The notes beneath the pieces are model-generated. The model made no database searches. It saw nothing but the letters and a program-made list of their open reading frames with translations, and was not told where the DNA came from. From assembly GCA_003116975.1 (NCBI GenBank), contig BGKB01000139.1, forward strand, positions 189,171 to 253,170: a stretch of 64,000 bases of DNA, written 5' to 3'. This DNA is from Aurantiochytrium sp. KH105. Lineage: Eukaryota > Sar > Bigyra > Thraustochytrida > Thraustochytriidae. Positions 56,110 to 64,000 of this stretch are shown here, in pieces (position 1 is the stretch's first letter; the number at the start of each line of letters is the position of its first letter). The translations under genes were made by a program, and so were the position numbers.

Positions 56110-58461
56110 ATGGAAAGCGTTTTACACCTGCGCGTGAAACGTGGCAATGTAAATTCGGGCCTCGATGGAGCTAGCAAAAATGGCCCAGCCGGCAACGCAA
56201 AGGACAAAATGCTCAACAACAACAACAACAACAACAGGCCTGACATGTACAGCCTCGATAAAAACGAGACTGAGAGTAATCTGCTTGTTGATCAGAAACA
56301 GAGACCCCTCTCAAAGCACACCGACATCGGAAATGATCTCACCAGGACAGCCAGCAGTCGGACTTCCGACAATGACTCTGCCACCATCACCTCCTCCCAT
56401 ATCACAGTTCCCAAATTGAGTATGAGGGCCGAGCTCTGGGCTCTCCGCCATGGCCCGAATGCACAGGACGCTCCTCACTGCGCACATAGTCTCGGCTATG
56501 ATGTAATCTTGGCCAAACTCAAGGACACCAACAAGAAAATCAATAGTGTGCGTGCAGGTGGAAGCGTCTTGGTCGAAGCGAAGCGCCATCATGCGCTAGA
56601 GTGTGCTAAATTTGCATCAACGCGCGCGGAGCAATTGGCCGAGGCGCGCAGAAACGACATGAGCGGGGAAGGCCTCAAAGGCACAAGCAGTCCGAAAGCG
56701 AACGCTGCAACGGCAAAACAAGGTGCCCTTGTTCCCGCCAGGCCGTCGGGATCCGGCGCGCGACCTCGGCTCAGCTTGCAGCGTGCATCAATTGCGAGCC
56801 ACAAGCGCAGCAGTCTTAAATCCAACGCAGTCCCGGGAGGAGGAAAGTCTATGGCAGGGTTCGCAAAAGGCCACGCCACGGTAGCTGATCGCCTTCAGGA
56901 GGGGTTTGAAGCCATTTCGCAACGAGATCGTAAAGGAAAGATTGCTGGTGAGAGAGCTGCTTCCAAGGTTCCGCATCCACCGAACGAAAAACCTTCGACA
57001 TTAATACCACACAGATTACCGAGCGGACGCTCGCGGCGGAGTTCACTCCTCGCAGCAACTGCCAGAACAGGTGGTTCGCCCGATGGACCAGGCAGAGCAA
57101 CGCAGGTGAGCAGCAAAGCAGCCCACGCTGGTTCCGGTGGCCCAAACAATCAAACGGGATATGCTGCTGACAGGACGACACCGGAAAACGGTCGTCGCAG
57201 AAGTTCCATCTTTGTCAAAGACGTCATGGACAAGGCGAAACCCCTTGGTGAATATCAGAGACGCAGGCTACCCTCGTACGTATTATGCTTTCCCCGCAGG
57301 CCCCTGAATGAAAAGAGTCCGAAGGAAGCCCTCGCCGAAGCGCTTCTTGCGGCAACGCGGGGTGCCGCCTCCGGAGTTGTGCCGGCAAATGTAGCCCGCA
57401 ATCCATTTTCTGGGGCCATTTCCTCCGACGAGACCTCGACGCCCCCTGGCACTTCTCGAGCCATTTCTCACGCGTCGCCGAGTACGAGTACTATGTTACA
57501 TAGTGCAAATATCAGTGGCGCCAAGCCAATGGGTCCTGCAGAGACTGACGCTTCACAACCCCAATCCATGCAGTCGGCGCAAGATCAGGTCGCCCTGCAA
57601 CGATTGCGTCGCCTCGAAGCGCACCATGAGCAGATCTTGAAGCGAATTCAACGATCTACGCTGCAGAGTCGCAACCTGGAGACGGCGATTGTTCAGCGTG
57701 CCAGGGAGTTTTTTGAGACCAAGTCGCAGCAGCAAGGCCGCCTCTTGCAACGCATGTCAGACGCAGACTTTGAGCGCGCAAATGAATTTCGCCGAAAGTT
57801 TATTGCGCTTGACCTCGCACTGCACCCTGAAACCGGGGAAACGCACCATGTCAGTGAGACAGCAAAGCGCAAACAAGGTTTGCGTCGGCAAGTCGACTCA
57901 CAAAAGCAACTCGAGGAAATCCGCCATACGGCCAAGGAACTACGTACCCTTCAAATTCGTCACAACATGGAAAACAGCACCTGGTTTCAAACGCTGGTGG
58001 CGGCGCGTGGCGAGTCGTCGACGCCTCTTTCCGTGCCGGAGCAAAAGCTTCTTGCTGCGCTTCGCAAGCTCATCATCGAGGGCTTTCCCTTAAGCAAGGA
58101 GCTCTTCCAGGACGTGCTGCTCCACGTCATGGACCCGCGGGATCACTACGTTGCCTCATTTCAGCGTCTTGTCACGCTAATTCGTGTCAACGTGGTCAAG
58201 ATCGACCCTGTCGAGCACGTGCGTTTTCTCGAGGAGAACAAGCTTCACGTGCCCAGGTCGCTGCGAGACTCGATCGAGAGCGCCGCGAGACAGGAGACCG
58301 CCAGTCGCGGCGTTAGCGCGGGCGTCCGCGCTGCGGCCTTTGCCATGCGCTGGAAGAGCCGCGCCAAGAGGGCCACCGCGCTCCGAGCGCTTCGCGACAG
58401 CCGCACCCAGAGCGACGACCTCGAGGAGGCACTCTCCTCCGCCCGAGACTCGTGCGAGTAG
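56110..58461 (+). CDS. Uncharacterised coiled-coil protein, 783 aa
   Basis: I do not recognise this protein. It starts MESVLHLRVKRGNVNSGLDG, has an Asn run from an AAC repeat (about residues 36-42), then about 400 mostly disordered residues rich in Ser, Ala, Arg and Gly with repeated basic-serine motifs (RRSSLLAATA, RRRSSIFVKDVMDKAK) that look like kinase sites. From about residue 490 it is helical: LRRLEAHHEQILKRIQRSTL, EFFETKSQQQGRLLQRMSDA, and a compact C-terminal region (LLAALRKLIIEGFPLSKELF, VMDPRDHYVASFQRLVTLIR, EHVRFLEENKLHVPRSLRD). The C-terminus is Arg/Ala-rich. The part from residue 490 onwards looks like the conserved domain. A role as a cytoskeletal or flagellar scaffold is only a guess. 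Confidence 0.75.
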   Translation: MESVLHLRVKRGNVNSGLDGASKNGPAGNAKDKMLNNNNNNNRPDMYSLDKNETESNLLVDQKQRPLSKHTDIGNDLTRTASSRTSDNDSATITSSHITVPKLSMRAELWALRHGPNAQDAPHCAHSLGYDVILAKLKDTNKKINSVRAGGSVLVEAKRHHALECAKFASTRAEQLAEARRNDMSGEGLKGTSSPKANAATAKQGALVPARPSGSGARPRLSLQRASIASHKRSSLKSNAVPGGGKSMAGFAKGHATVADRLQEGFEAISQRDRKGKIAGERAASKVPHPPNEKPSTLIPHRLPSGRSRRSSLLAATARTGGSPDGPGRATQVSSKAAHAGSGGPNNQTGYAADRTTPENGRRRSSIFVKDVMDKAKPLGEYQRRRLPSYVLCFPRRPLNEKSPKEALAEALLAATRGAASGVVPANVARNPFSGAISSDETSTPPGTSRAISHASPSTSTMLHSANISGAKPMGPAETDASQPQSMQSAQDQVALQRLRRLEAHHEQILKRIQRSTLQSRNLETAIVQRAREFFETKSQQQGRLLQRMSDADFERANEFRRKFIALDLALHPETGETHHVSETAKRKQGLRRQVDSQKQLEEIRHTAKELRTLQIRHNMENSTWFQTLVAARGESSTPLSVPEQKLLAALRKLIIEGFPLSKELFQDVLLHVMDPRDHYVASFQRLVTLIRVNVVKIDPVEHVRFLEENKLHVPRSLRDSIESAARQETASRGVSAGVRAAAFAMRWKSRAKRATALRALRDSRTQSDDLEEALSSARDSCE

Positions 58462-59047
58462 AGCAGCGCAGCCACTCCACACACTCGTAGTGCAGCGCAG
58501 CGCAGTCCCACACCGGGCTTCCTCAACTGCCTGCCGGCAGCCTACAGATCGCGGAGCAGCAGCTGCAGCTGCAGCTCAGCTGCACTGCACTGCACTGCAG
58601 ATAGATATCGGATCGGCCCCGAGCCGCGGGTGCGGCGTGCGGGTGCGGCAGCCTTGAGCAGGACGCGCGCCTCTCTTATTCCCCCCTTCGCTCCCGGCTT
58701 TCGTTTCCCTCTTTCCGCCTCTTCTTCCCCTTTGACCCGGCTGTCCCCGCAGCCGCCGCAGCTGCTGGTGTGCGCGCCAGACCCGCGCGCGTGCCAGCTC
58801 GTCGCAGCAGCAGGCAGGCCGCACGTGCAGCGCGAGCGAGGGCCGCCGCGCACGCGGCAGCGGCAGGGCTGCAGGCCGCGCAGACGCGCATCGAGGGCGG
58901 CGGCGGCAGCGGAGAGAGGAGCGGCTGGCCCCGGGCGCCCCTGCTCGCGCGCGGTGGAGAAGGCGAGGCGAGGCGAGGCGAGGCGCAGGTGCTCCCTCCG
59001 GGTGCAGATTAGATTGCGCGCGCGTGCGGACGGCGCTCGACGCGACC
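58462..59047. promoter_or_regulatory. 5' flank of the TVP38-like gene
   Basis: 586 bp, GC-rich, with repeated GCAGC/CTGCA units (about 58488-58600) and GGCGA units (about 58963-58985) just before the gene. No coding frame is supported. Confidence 0.4.
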
Positions 59048-59983
59048 ATGCAGCAGGCCAAGGTGGACACCGGCGCCGACGTTGCGGCGCCGGGCGCGCA
59101 TGCGAACGTGGACGCCGCGCAGAAGCGTCTCAGTAAGATCCGGGAGGAACGAGCCTCGTTTCAGCGTCAGCTCGAGGAGACGCGCAACAAAACGTGGACG
59201 AGGCTCCTCCTGGAGCGCCTCAAGGTGCTCGTGCCTGTCTTTGCCGTCCTCCTCGGAGCAGTGCTCATTGCGGGCCTGGTGCTCGAGGATGAGGTCGTCG
59301 CAGTGTTCGAGTGGGCCGAGGAGCACAAACCCGTCTCGGTCGCATACTATTCCCTTCTCATGGCACTCTGGCTCTTGCTCTTCATGTCCAAGAGCGTCTT
59401 TTCACTCGCAGGCGGCTACGTCTTCGGTTTTAGCTATGGCTTGCTCGGCTCAATTTGCGGCATGATGCTCGGTCTGATTCTCACCATCCTGCTTGTGCGC
59501 ACCGTCTTTGCGTGGTGCGGCTGGCGCCAGCGCCTTCGTTCCTGGCTCTTGGAAAATTACCTGGAGATTCGCGTTCTTAATGACTTGATGAAGACCGAAC
59601 CTGCACGAGCCATTTTTCTGGTCAAAATGAGCTTTTTCCCGACGTGGCTCAAGAGTTATTCACTGGCTGTTCTCGACGCGCCGAGCCATATTCACCTCGC
59701 CTGTCAGTTGGTATCGGGTTCGATCTACTCGGCGATATTCTGCTATCTGGGCAGCGTCGCCAGCACGATCGTAGAGGCCATCGACGGCGGATCCTCAGTG
59801 GGAGGGGGCAGCATTATTGCCAATGCATTTGGAATCCTGATGACATTCGTGGTGATTATTTACATTGGCTACAAGGTCAAGGCTGCCATTCGACAAGCCG
59901 AGGACAGATTCAACGCTGAGCTCGCAGAGGAAGAGAAAGTGGCTGAAGCAGAGGTTGCCGAGGCAACCGCGCAAGATGTCTAA
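59048..59983 (+). CDS. TVP38/TMEM64 (VTT domain) membrane protein
   Basis: 311 aa. The N-terminal 60 residues are charged and partly coiled coil (QKRLSKIREERASFQRQLEE). Five or six hydrophobic segments follow. The VTT/DedA signature is clear: SLAGGYVFGFSYGLLGSICG, MMLGLILTILLVR, then AIFLVKMSFFPTWLKSYSLA, with the final helix FGILMTFVVIIYIGYKVK and an acidic tail. Proteins of this group act in Golgi/ER membranes as lipid scramblase-like or SNARE-associated factors. The residue pattern around the re-entrant loops is kept, but the usual Pro-Phe of the second loop is Pro-Thr. The first in-frame ATG is 59048. It converges with the gene at 60255. Confidence 0.87.
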   Translation: MQQAKVDTGADVAAPGAHANVDAAQKRLSKIREERASFQRQLEETRNKTWTRLLLERLKVLVPVFAVLLGAVLIAGLVLEDEVVAVFEWAEEHKPVSVAYYSLLMALWLLLFMSKSVFSLAGGYVFGFSYGLLGSICGMMLGLILTILLVRTVFAWCGWRQRLRSWLLENYLEIRVLNDLMKTEPARAIFLVKMSFFPTWLKSYSLAVLDAPSHIHLACQLVSGSIYSAIFCYLGSVASTIVEAIDGGSSVGGGSIIANAFGILMTFVVIIYIGYKVKAAIRQAEDRFNAELAEEEKVAEAEVAEATAQDV

Positions 59984-60254
59984 TCTGCTCTCTTTTGTTC
60001 CTTTGCAGCCGAGCAAGGCGCTCATGTGTTGCGTGTGTCTGTGTGTGTTCCCATCTATCCTTCGTTAAAATTCATAAACCCCCTTTTGTCATATTCGAAA
60101 CAGTCCCCTTTCTTTCCGCCCTTGCTTCATTCACTCACGGTCAATCGCAATACGCGACTAGGCCTAGAGTGAGACAATCGAGGATTTTGTTTCCCCCCTG
60201 CCACTGCGGCCGAGAGACAGACATGACAAAGCGCCACAGTTTTCTCGTATTTTC

Positions 60255-61448
60255 TCACCCGAGCAGCGGCTGAGCGAGCGCTCGTCTCCTTGCTGTGGTT
60301 TCGTCCGTTTCGACAGAAACGCCGAGCTCCCCATCCGTCAAATTTCCATCAGGAGCCGTGAGGGCCAAAAATCGGTCTGGAGAAGCCATGAGCTCCGCAG
60401 TTGAGGCAGCTGCCGCAGATGATGGTGGCGAGATGACGCCTGCAACATCATGTTGCACTCGTGCCTCCGGAGCAACAACACGCAGACCCGCAGCACTAGC
60501 TCTAGCTCTGGCACGCGAAACGACCGGAGGTCGAGTGTGAAAATGAAGCATTGCACAAGTGGGGAGAAGCCGGCCGACAATGTCCAGCAAAACACACAAT
60601 GATGGGGAGAGCACATCAGAGAGAAGCGTGTGACCTGTGCCTGCGAGCCAGAGCTGCGTTGCTCCAAAGGCGATCCAGCCAAGAGTAAGAATCAGCACCA
60701 ACACTGTGATTCGCCGCGTCATGTCGCGCAGCAACGACATGTGAATAGGGACGCTCAGTGAAGCCCGCCATAGGTTGTAGTATGTCCAGAGGAGAACCAA
60801 ACACAACAAGGCGCTTTCCGTGGCCAACACGGTCCGCACGCCCGAGGGCAGCGAGCTGGCATCCTCCAAACGTGGCAAGGGCACCACAAGAACGGCTACT
60901 GCGCAAGCCAAGGCAGTCAGCCCGACGCAGCCGACCAAGCCAAGGCGCAGGCTCGGCCATGGCCGTAGTTGCACACTCGAGCGAACCAAATGCGCAAGCA
61001 TTAACGAAGAGGCAAGCACAAAGATGGCGTCGAGAGCTGCATCCCATCGGCGTACGTCGAGGCGTGGTAAACAGAGGACGGCCGAGCGGGGCGTCTCGCT
61101 GCCACATAGCCATGATGAGCGGAGCACGCCATTCGTCAGATCCGTCCACGCCTTGAGTGCTGCCAAAATCGCCAGAGATGCCAGCAGACTAAGCTGCAGA
61201 CTCCAGGCGGCACGCGTCAGACTCCGCGCGCGCTCAAAGCAGCGTGTCGACGCCGAAGCCCGCCGAGTTTCGGCGTGCTGAGGCTGCGAGGCATCTCGAC
61301 GAAGCCTTGCGGCCAATTGCGCGCGCCGCGGGCCCCTGGCTGCGGCGAGGCGCCACTGTCTGCGTGCAGCCACTCCGATCGCCCACGCCCACGCGCACGC
61401 CCACGCGGCGGCCTCACCGCCACGCCACGCCGCCGTGGCTATGGCCAT
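60255..61448 (-). CDS. Multi-pass membrane protein of unknown function
   Basis: 397 aa starting at ATG 61448. About seven hydrophobic segments are spread over residues 5-320: SLQLSLLASLAILAALKAW, AIFVLASSLMLAHLV, LGLVGCVGLTALACAVAV, TESALLCLVLLWTYYNLWRA, ITVLVLILTLGWIAFGATQL and LSDVLSPSLCVLLDIVGRLL. The layout and the SLLRDMTRR-type cytosolic loop recall THH1/TOM1/TOM3-like or other seven-helix proteins, but no diagnostic motif is present, so the family stays open. The tail of about 90 residues is disordered with Ser, Ala and Asp and ends ARRRALAQPLLG. The N-terminus is Arg/Ala/Trp-rich. Confidence 0.72.
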   Translation of the reverse strand: MAIATAAWRGGEAAAWACAWAWAIGVAARRQWRLAAARGPRRAQLAARLRRDASQPQHAETRRASASTRCFERARSLTRAAWSLQLSLLASLAILAALKAWTDLTNGVLRSSWLCGSETPRSAVLCLPRLDVRRWDAALDAIFVLASSLMLAHLVRSSVQLRPWPSLRLGLVGCVGLTALACAVAVLVVPLPRLEDASSLPSGVRTVLATESALLCLVLLWTYYNLWRASLSVPIHMSLLRDMTRRITVLVLILTLGWIAFGATQLWLAGTGHTLLSDVLSPSLCVLLDIVGRLLPTCAMLHFHTRPPVVSRARARASAAGLRVVAPEARVQHDVAGVISPPSSAAAASTAELMASPDRFLALTAPDGNLTDGELGVSVETDETTARRRALAQPLLG

Positions 61449-62416
61449 GGCGCTGCGCTCTCAAACTCGACAAAGAGGATGAACAAGTTTTGCTTGCCCT
61501 GGATCTCTCTCATGGTCACGGGATGGATCGCCATCGTCGAGTCCGCAGCCATTCTGCACGTCATCCTTGGAAGAAGGACCGTATTGAGTGAAAAGTGTGA
61601 TCCCAGGCGTGCTTTTGGGCTTTCATTCGACTCACCAAGACATTGTTCATCGGCAACGCCTGCAGCTTGGAATTGATAATCTGGACCTGCTTTTCTTCCT
61701 TGTCGAAAACGACGTTTCGAACATCATCTGTTTCTCGTTGGAGCAAGCCGCGGCAGCATCTTTTTCCAAACGAGAATGTAGATTCTTATGTTAATTTTTA
61801 AAGTCAGTAAGAGAATGATACCATGGTGATCCGAAGGAAGATCTGTGCAGATCCCAGATCACGCGGTCGGCGCGACATGGGGAAAAAGTTAACGCTGGAC
61901 GCAAATGCAAAGCGGTTGATGATACAACTCATCTCTAACTCTCAACATAAATGATGATAGGTCCTAGGCCCTAGGCCCTAGGCCTAGATCTGGCATCCAC
62001 GCTCATATGTGCTATGGTGCAGGCCTAAGCTTGTGCCAACTCAATTTCGAACCTGTCCATCTTTCTTGCCAGGGCTTGATATCCCAGGCTATAACTTCCG
62101 TCTTTCACGTCGAACGTGTCTTTAAAATTAAGACACATCACTTTTGCAAGCTCTCGCGCGGCTCCGGCCTACTGCTTCTGTCTCTTATGTCGCTCAAGCT
62201 GCTATCCTGGGCCTGCACCAGCGCTGTGAAACTCGTTACGGTTAGGTCGTTGTCGTGCAGAGGCGTGTGGCAAATGTATCATACTCTGCCGTGAAAGTCG
62301 AGAATGGGCGCAACAAGTGAGGTATATCCGCGCCACGCGACTTGCGTCTCTCGGGCAGCAAGCAGAGCGGCAACGAGGACATCGAGGAGGAGAAAGAAAC
62401 TAACTGGCGCGCGAAG
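61449..62416. promoter_or_regulatory. Divergent region with CCTAGGC repeats
   Basis: 968 bp between divergent starts. Four overlapping CCTAGG units lie at 61961-61990. An unassigned minus-strand frame with coding-like composition occupies 61561-61746 (see findings). A secure gene is not seen. Confidence 0.4.
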
Positions 62417-63739
62417 ATGGCCGCGACAGCGGCAGCAGCAGCGGCGGCGGCGGCGGTGGTTGGCCAGGAGGAGGAGGAAGAGGAGGCAGACATGAAGGTG
62501 ATCGCTGAGGAGTACAAGGTGTGGAAGAAGAACACGCCGTTTCTGTACGATCTGGTGCTCACGCATGCCCTGGAATGGCCCAGCCTGACGGTGCAGTGGC
62601 TGGACCGCAAGACCAAGTTCGCGGACAAAGACTACTCCGAGCAGGAGTTGCTCATGGGCACGCACACTGCCGATGGCGCCCAAAATCACCTCCTCATTGC
62701 CAGGGTGCGCTTGCCCAACGAGACCGCCAACATTGACGCCCGCAAGTACGATGACGAGCGCGGCGAGCTTGGTGGCTACGGCGGTACCGCCAGCAAGATC
62801 GAGGTCAAGGTCCGCATCAATCACGATGGAGAGGTCAACCGCGCAAGGTACATGCCGCAGGATGATTACATTGTCGGCACTAAAACAAACGCGGGTGAAG
62901 TTCACGTCTTTTACGTTCGCGATCACGAGTCAAAGCCAGCAGAGGATAGCCCCGCACAGCCAGACGTGCGTTGCGCCGGACACAACAAGGAGGGATACGG
63001 TCTGGACTGGAGCCCTCAGCGGAAGGGACACATTCTCAGCAGCTCCGATGACGGCAGCATCTGTCACTGGGATATCAACGGCAAGCCCGACGCAAAGTCC
63101 AAGGCCCTCGACCCTCTCCATTCTTATTCGGCGCACGGGGGTACTGTCGTCGGCGACGTGCAGTGGCACTGCAAACACCAAGAGCTCTTTGGATCGATTG
63201 GTGACGACGGCGCAATGTGCCTTTGGGATCTTCGCGCAAAGGACGCAAAACCGATCGCCACGGCCGCCAAAGCTCATGAAAAGGGTGTCAACACTCTTTC
63301 CTTTTCTCCTTTCAACGACTATCTATCTCTGACGGGGGGCAGCGACAAAGTCATCAAACTCTGGGATCAACGCAACCTGAACCGTCCGCTTCATGTTTTT
63401 GAGGGACACACGGATGAGATTTACAAGGTCGAGTGGGCGCCTTTCAGCGAAGCCATTATGGCTTCTTGCGGTGCTGACCGTCGTGTAATGGTCTGGGACT
63501 TGAGTCGAATCGGCGACGAGCTCAATCCGGAGGATGCTGCGGACGGTGCTCCCGAGCTTCTCTTTGTGCACGGCGGTCACACAGCCACAGTCAACGATTT
63601 TTCGTGGAACACCAACGATCCGTGGACGATTGCAAGTGTCGCAGAAGACAATGTTGTTCAGGTCTTTCAGCTTGCCGCTGCAATCTATGCGGACGACACC
63701 AAGGAAGGTACCAATCTGTCCGATGCTGACCTCGAATGA
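62417..63739 (+). CDS. MSI1: Histone-binding WD40 protein RBBP4/MSI1/CAF1-p48
   Basis: A 440-aa seven-blade WD40 protein that binds histone H4 and serves in chromatin assembly factor 1, histone acetyltransferase, deacetylase and PRC2 complexes. The N-terminus is an Ala run plus an acidic run, then the family block IAEEYKVWKKNTPFLYDLVL, with THALEWPSLTVQW, EQELLMGTHTADGAQNHLLI, IKVRINHDGEVNRARYMPQ-like sequence (here KVRINHDGEVNRARYMPQ), GHNKEGYGLDWSP, and ELLFVHGGHTATVNDFSWN near the end. These are essentially those of human RBBP4. I chose ATG 62417; the frame extends 25 codons upstream only from a TTG. Another in-frame ATG at 62492 would remove the Ala and acidic runs. Confidence 0.95.
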   Translation: MAATAAAAAAAAAVVGQEEEEEEADMKVIAEEYKVWKKNTPFLYDLVLTHALEWPSLTVQWLDRKTKFADKDYSEQELLMGTHTADGAQNHLLIARVRLPNETANIDARKYDDERGELGGYGGTASKIEVKVRINHDGEVNRARYMPQDDYIVGTKTNAGEVHVFYVRDHESKPAEDSPAQPDVRCAGHNKEGYGLDWSPQRKGHILSSSDDGSICHWDINGKPDAKSKALDPLHSYSAHGGTVVGDVQWHCKHQELFGSIGDDGAMCLWDLRAKDAKPIATAAKAHEKGVNTLSFSPFNDYLSLTGGSDKVIKLWDQRNLNRPLHVFEGHTDEIYKVEWAPFSEAIMASCGADRRVMVWDLSRIGDELNPEDAADGAPELLFVHGGHTATVNDFSWNTNDPWTIASVAEDNVVQVFQLAAAIYADDTKEGTNLSDADLE

Positions 63740-64000
63740 ATGAGCAAAGTTGGTCTTCGTCGCACAAATCCAAGATATAAAGTAACTAGCCTGTTGCATG
63801 AAACTGTTTTTACCCTTTCCAAGAAACACTTGTTGCAGCGCTCAAGTTGCATTGGGGGCGGGCGCGCTCGTCCGTTGTCTTGAGACTCTGCATTTCACAA
63901 CTCAATCGATCCACGTTTGTTTCAACGTGATACGGTTTTTTGTTTGGATATTTGTGACGTTCGCATTTGTTCATCGTCAGCACTTTTTTAACACGGAGTT
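63740..64000. other. 3' flank of RBBP4/MSI1 to window end
   Basis: 261 bp of AT-richer DNA, presumably 3'UTR and spacer; nothing further is seen. Confidence 0.5.

Overview
The window is nuclear DNA of a eukaryotic protist, most likely a stramenopile and probably a thraustochytrid such as Aurantiochytrium, Schizochytrium or Hondaea. The evidence is: GC-rich, strongly codon-biased, mostly single-exon genes about 2.5-3 kb apart; gene families such as Rpn9, THOC7, Prp18, Rrp41, RBBP4/MSI1, a ubiquitin-eS30 fusion and uL6; a secreted EGF-repeat protein like the SIG/Ocm1 mastigoneme proteins of stramenopiles; and the axonemal dynein assembly factor Kintoun, so the organism makes flagellated cells. 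The genus is an inference.

Layout. 1-5367 (-): a giant type II membrane protein with about 16 tandem beta-type repeats, running off the left edge. 6.1-8.2 kb: THOC7 (-, one intron) diverges from a mitochondrial-looking lipoyl-like/SAM protein (+). 8.5-17 kb: an SGNH-esterase/amidohydrolase fusion (-) diverges from a GYF-WW-myosin-MyTH4 protein (+). 17.7-24 kb: uL6/RPL9 (+), exosome Rrp41 (-), Kintoun (+) and a membrane-anchored thioredoxin (-). 24-37 kb: a repeat-rich stretch with a tandem pair of xanthine/uracil-permease-like transporters, then an amino-acid/auxin-permease family transporter. 37.4-43.3 kb: Rpn9 (+), ubiquitin-eS30 (-), a CRAL-TRIO protein (+) and a PP2C phosphatase (-). 44.5-53.3 kb (all -): a SIG/mastigoneme-like EGF protein, a VPS9 protein, a polyQ protein and Prp18. 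54.4-64 kb: a sterol desaturase/hydroxylase, an unknown coiled-coil protein, a TVP38/VTT membrane protein (all +), a multi-pass membrane protein (-) and RBBP4/MSI1 (+).

Themes. All six introns that can be placed with confidence lie in genes of RNA metabolism or the ribosome (THOC7, RPL9, Rrp41 with two, ubiquitin-eS30, Prp18). Five of the six donors read GTACGT, and several introns carry an ACTAACG-type branch site. The two ribosomal-protein genes share an apparently undescribed promoter layout: GCAAGTG elements repeated every 21-23 bp about 110-230 bp before the ATG, with an AGGGTTAGGG telo-box further upstream. Intergenic DNA is full of simple repeats of 3-6 bases. No transposon, CRISPR, rRNA or convincing tRNA was seen.
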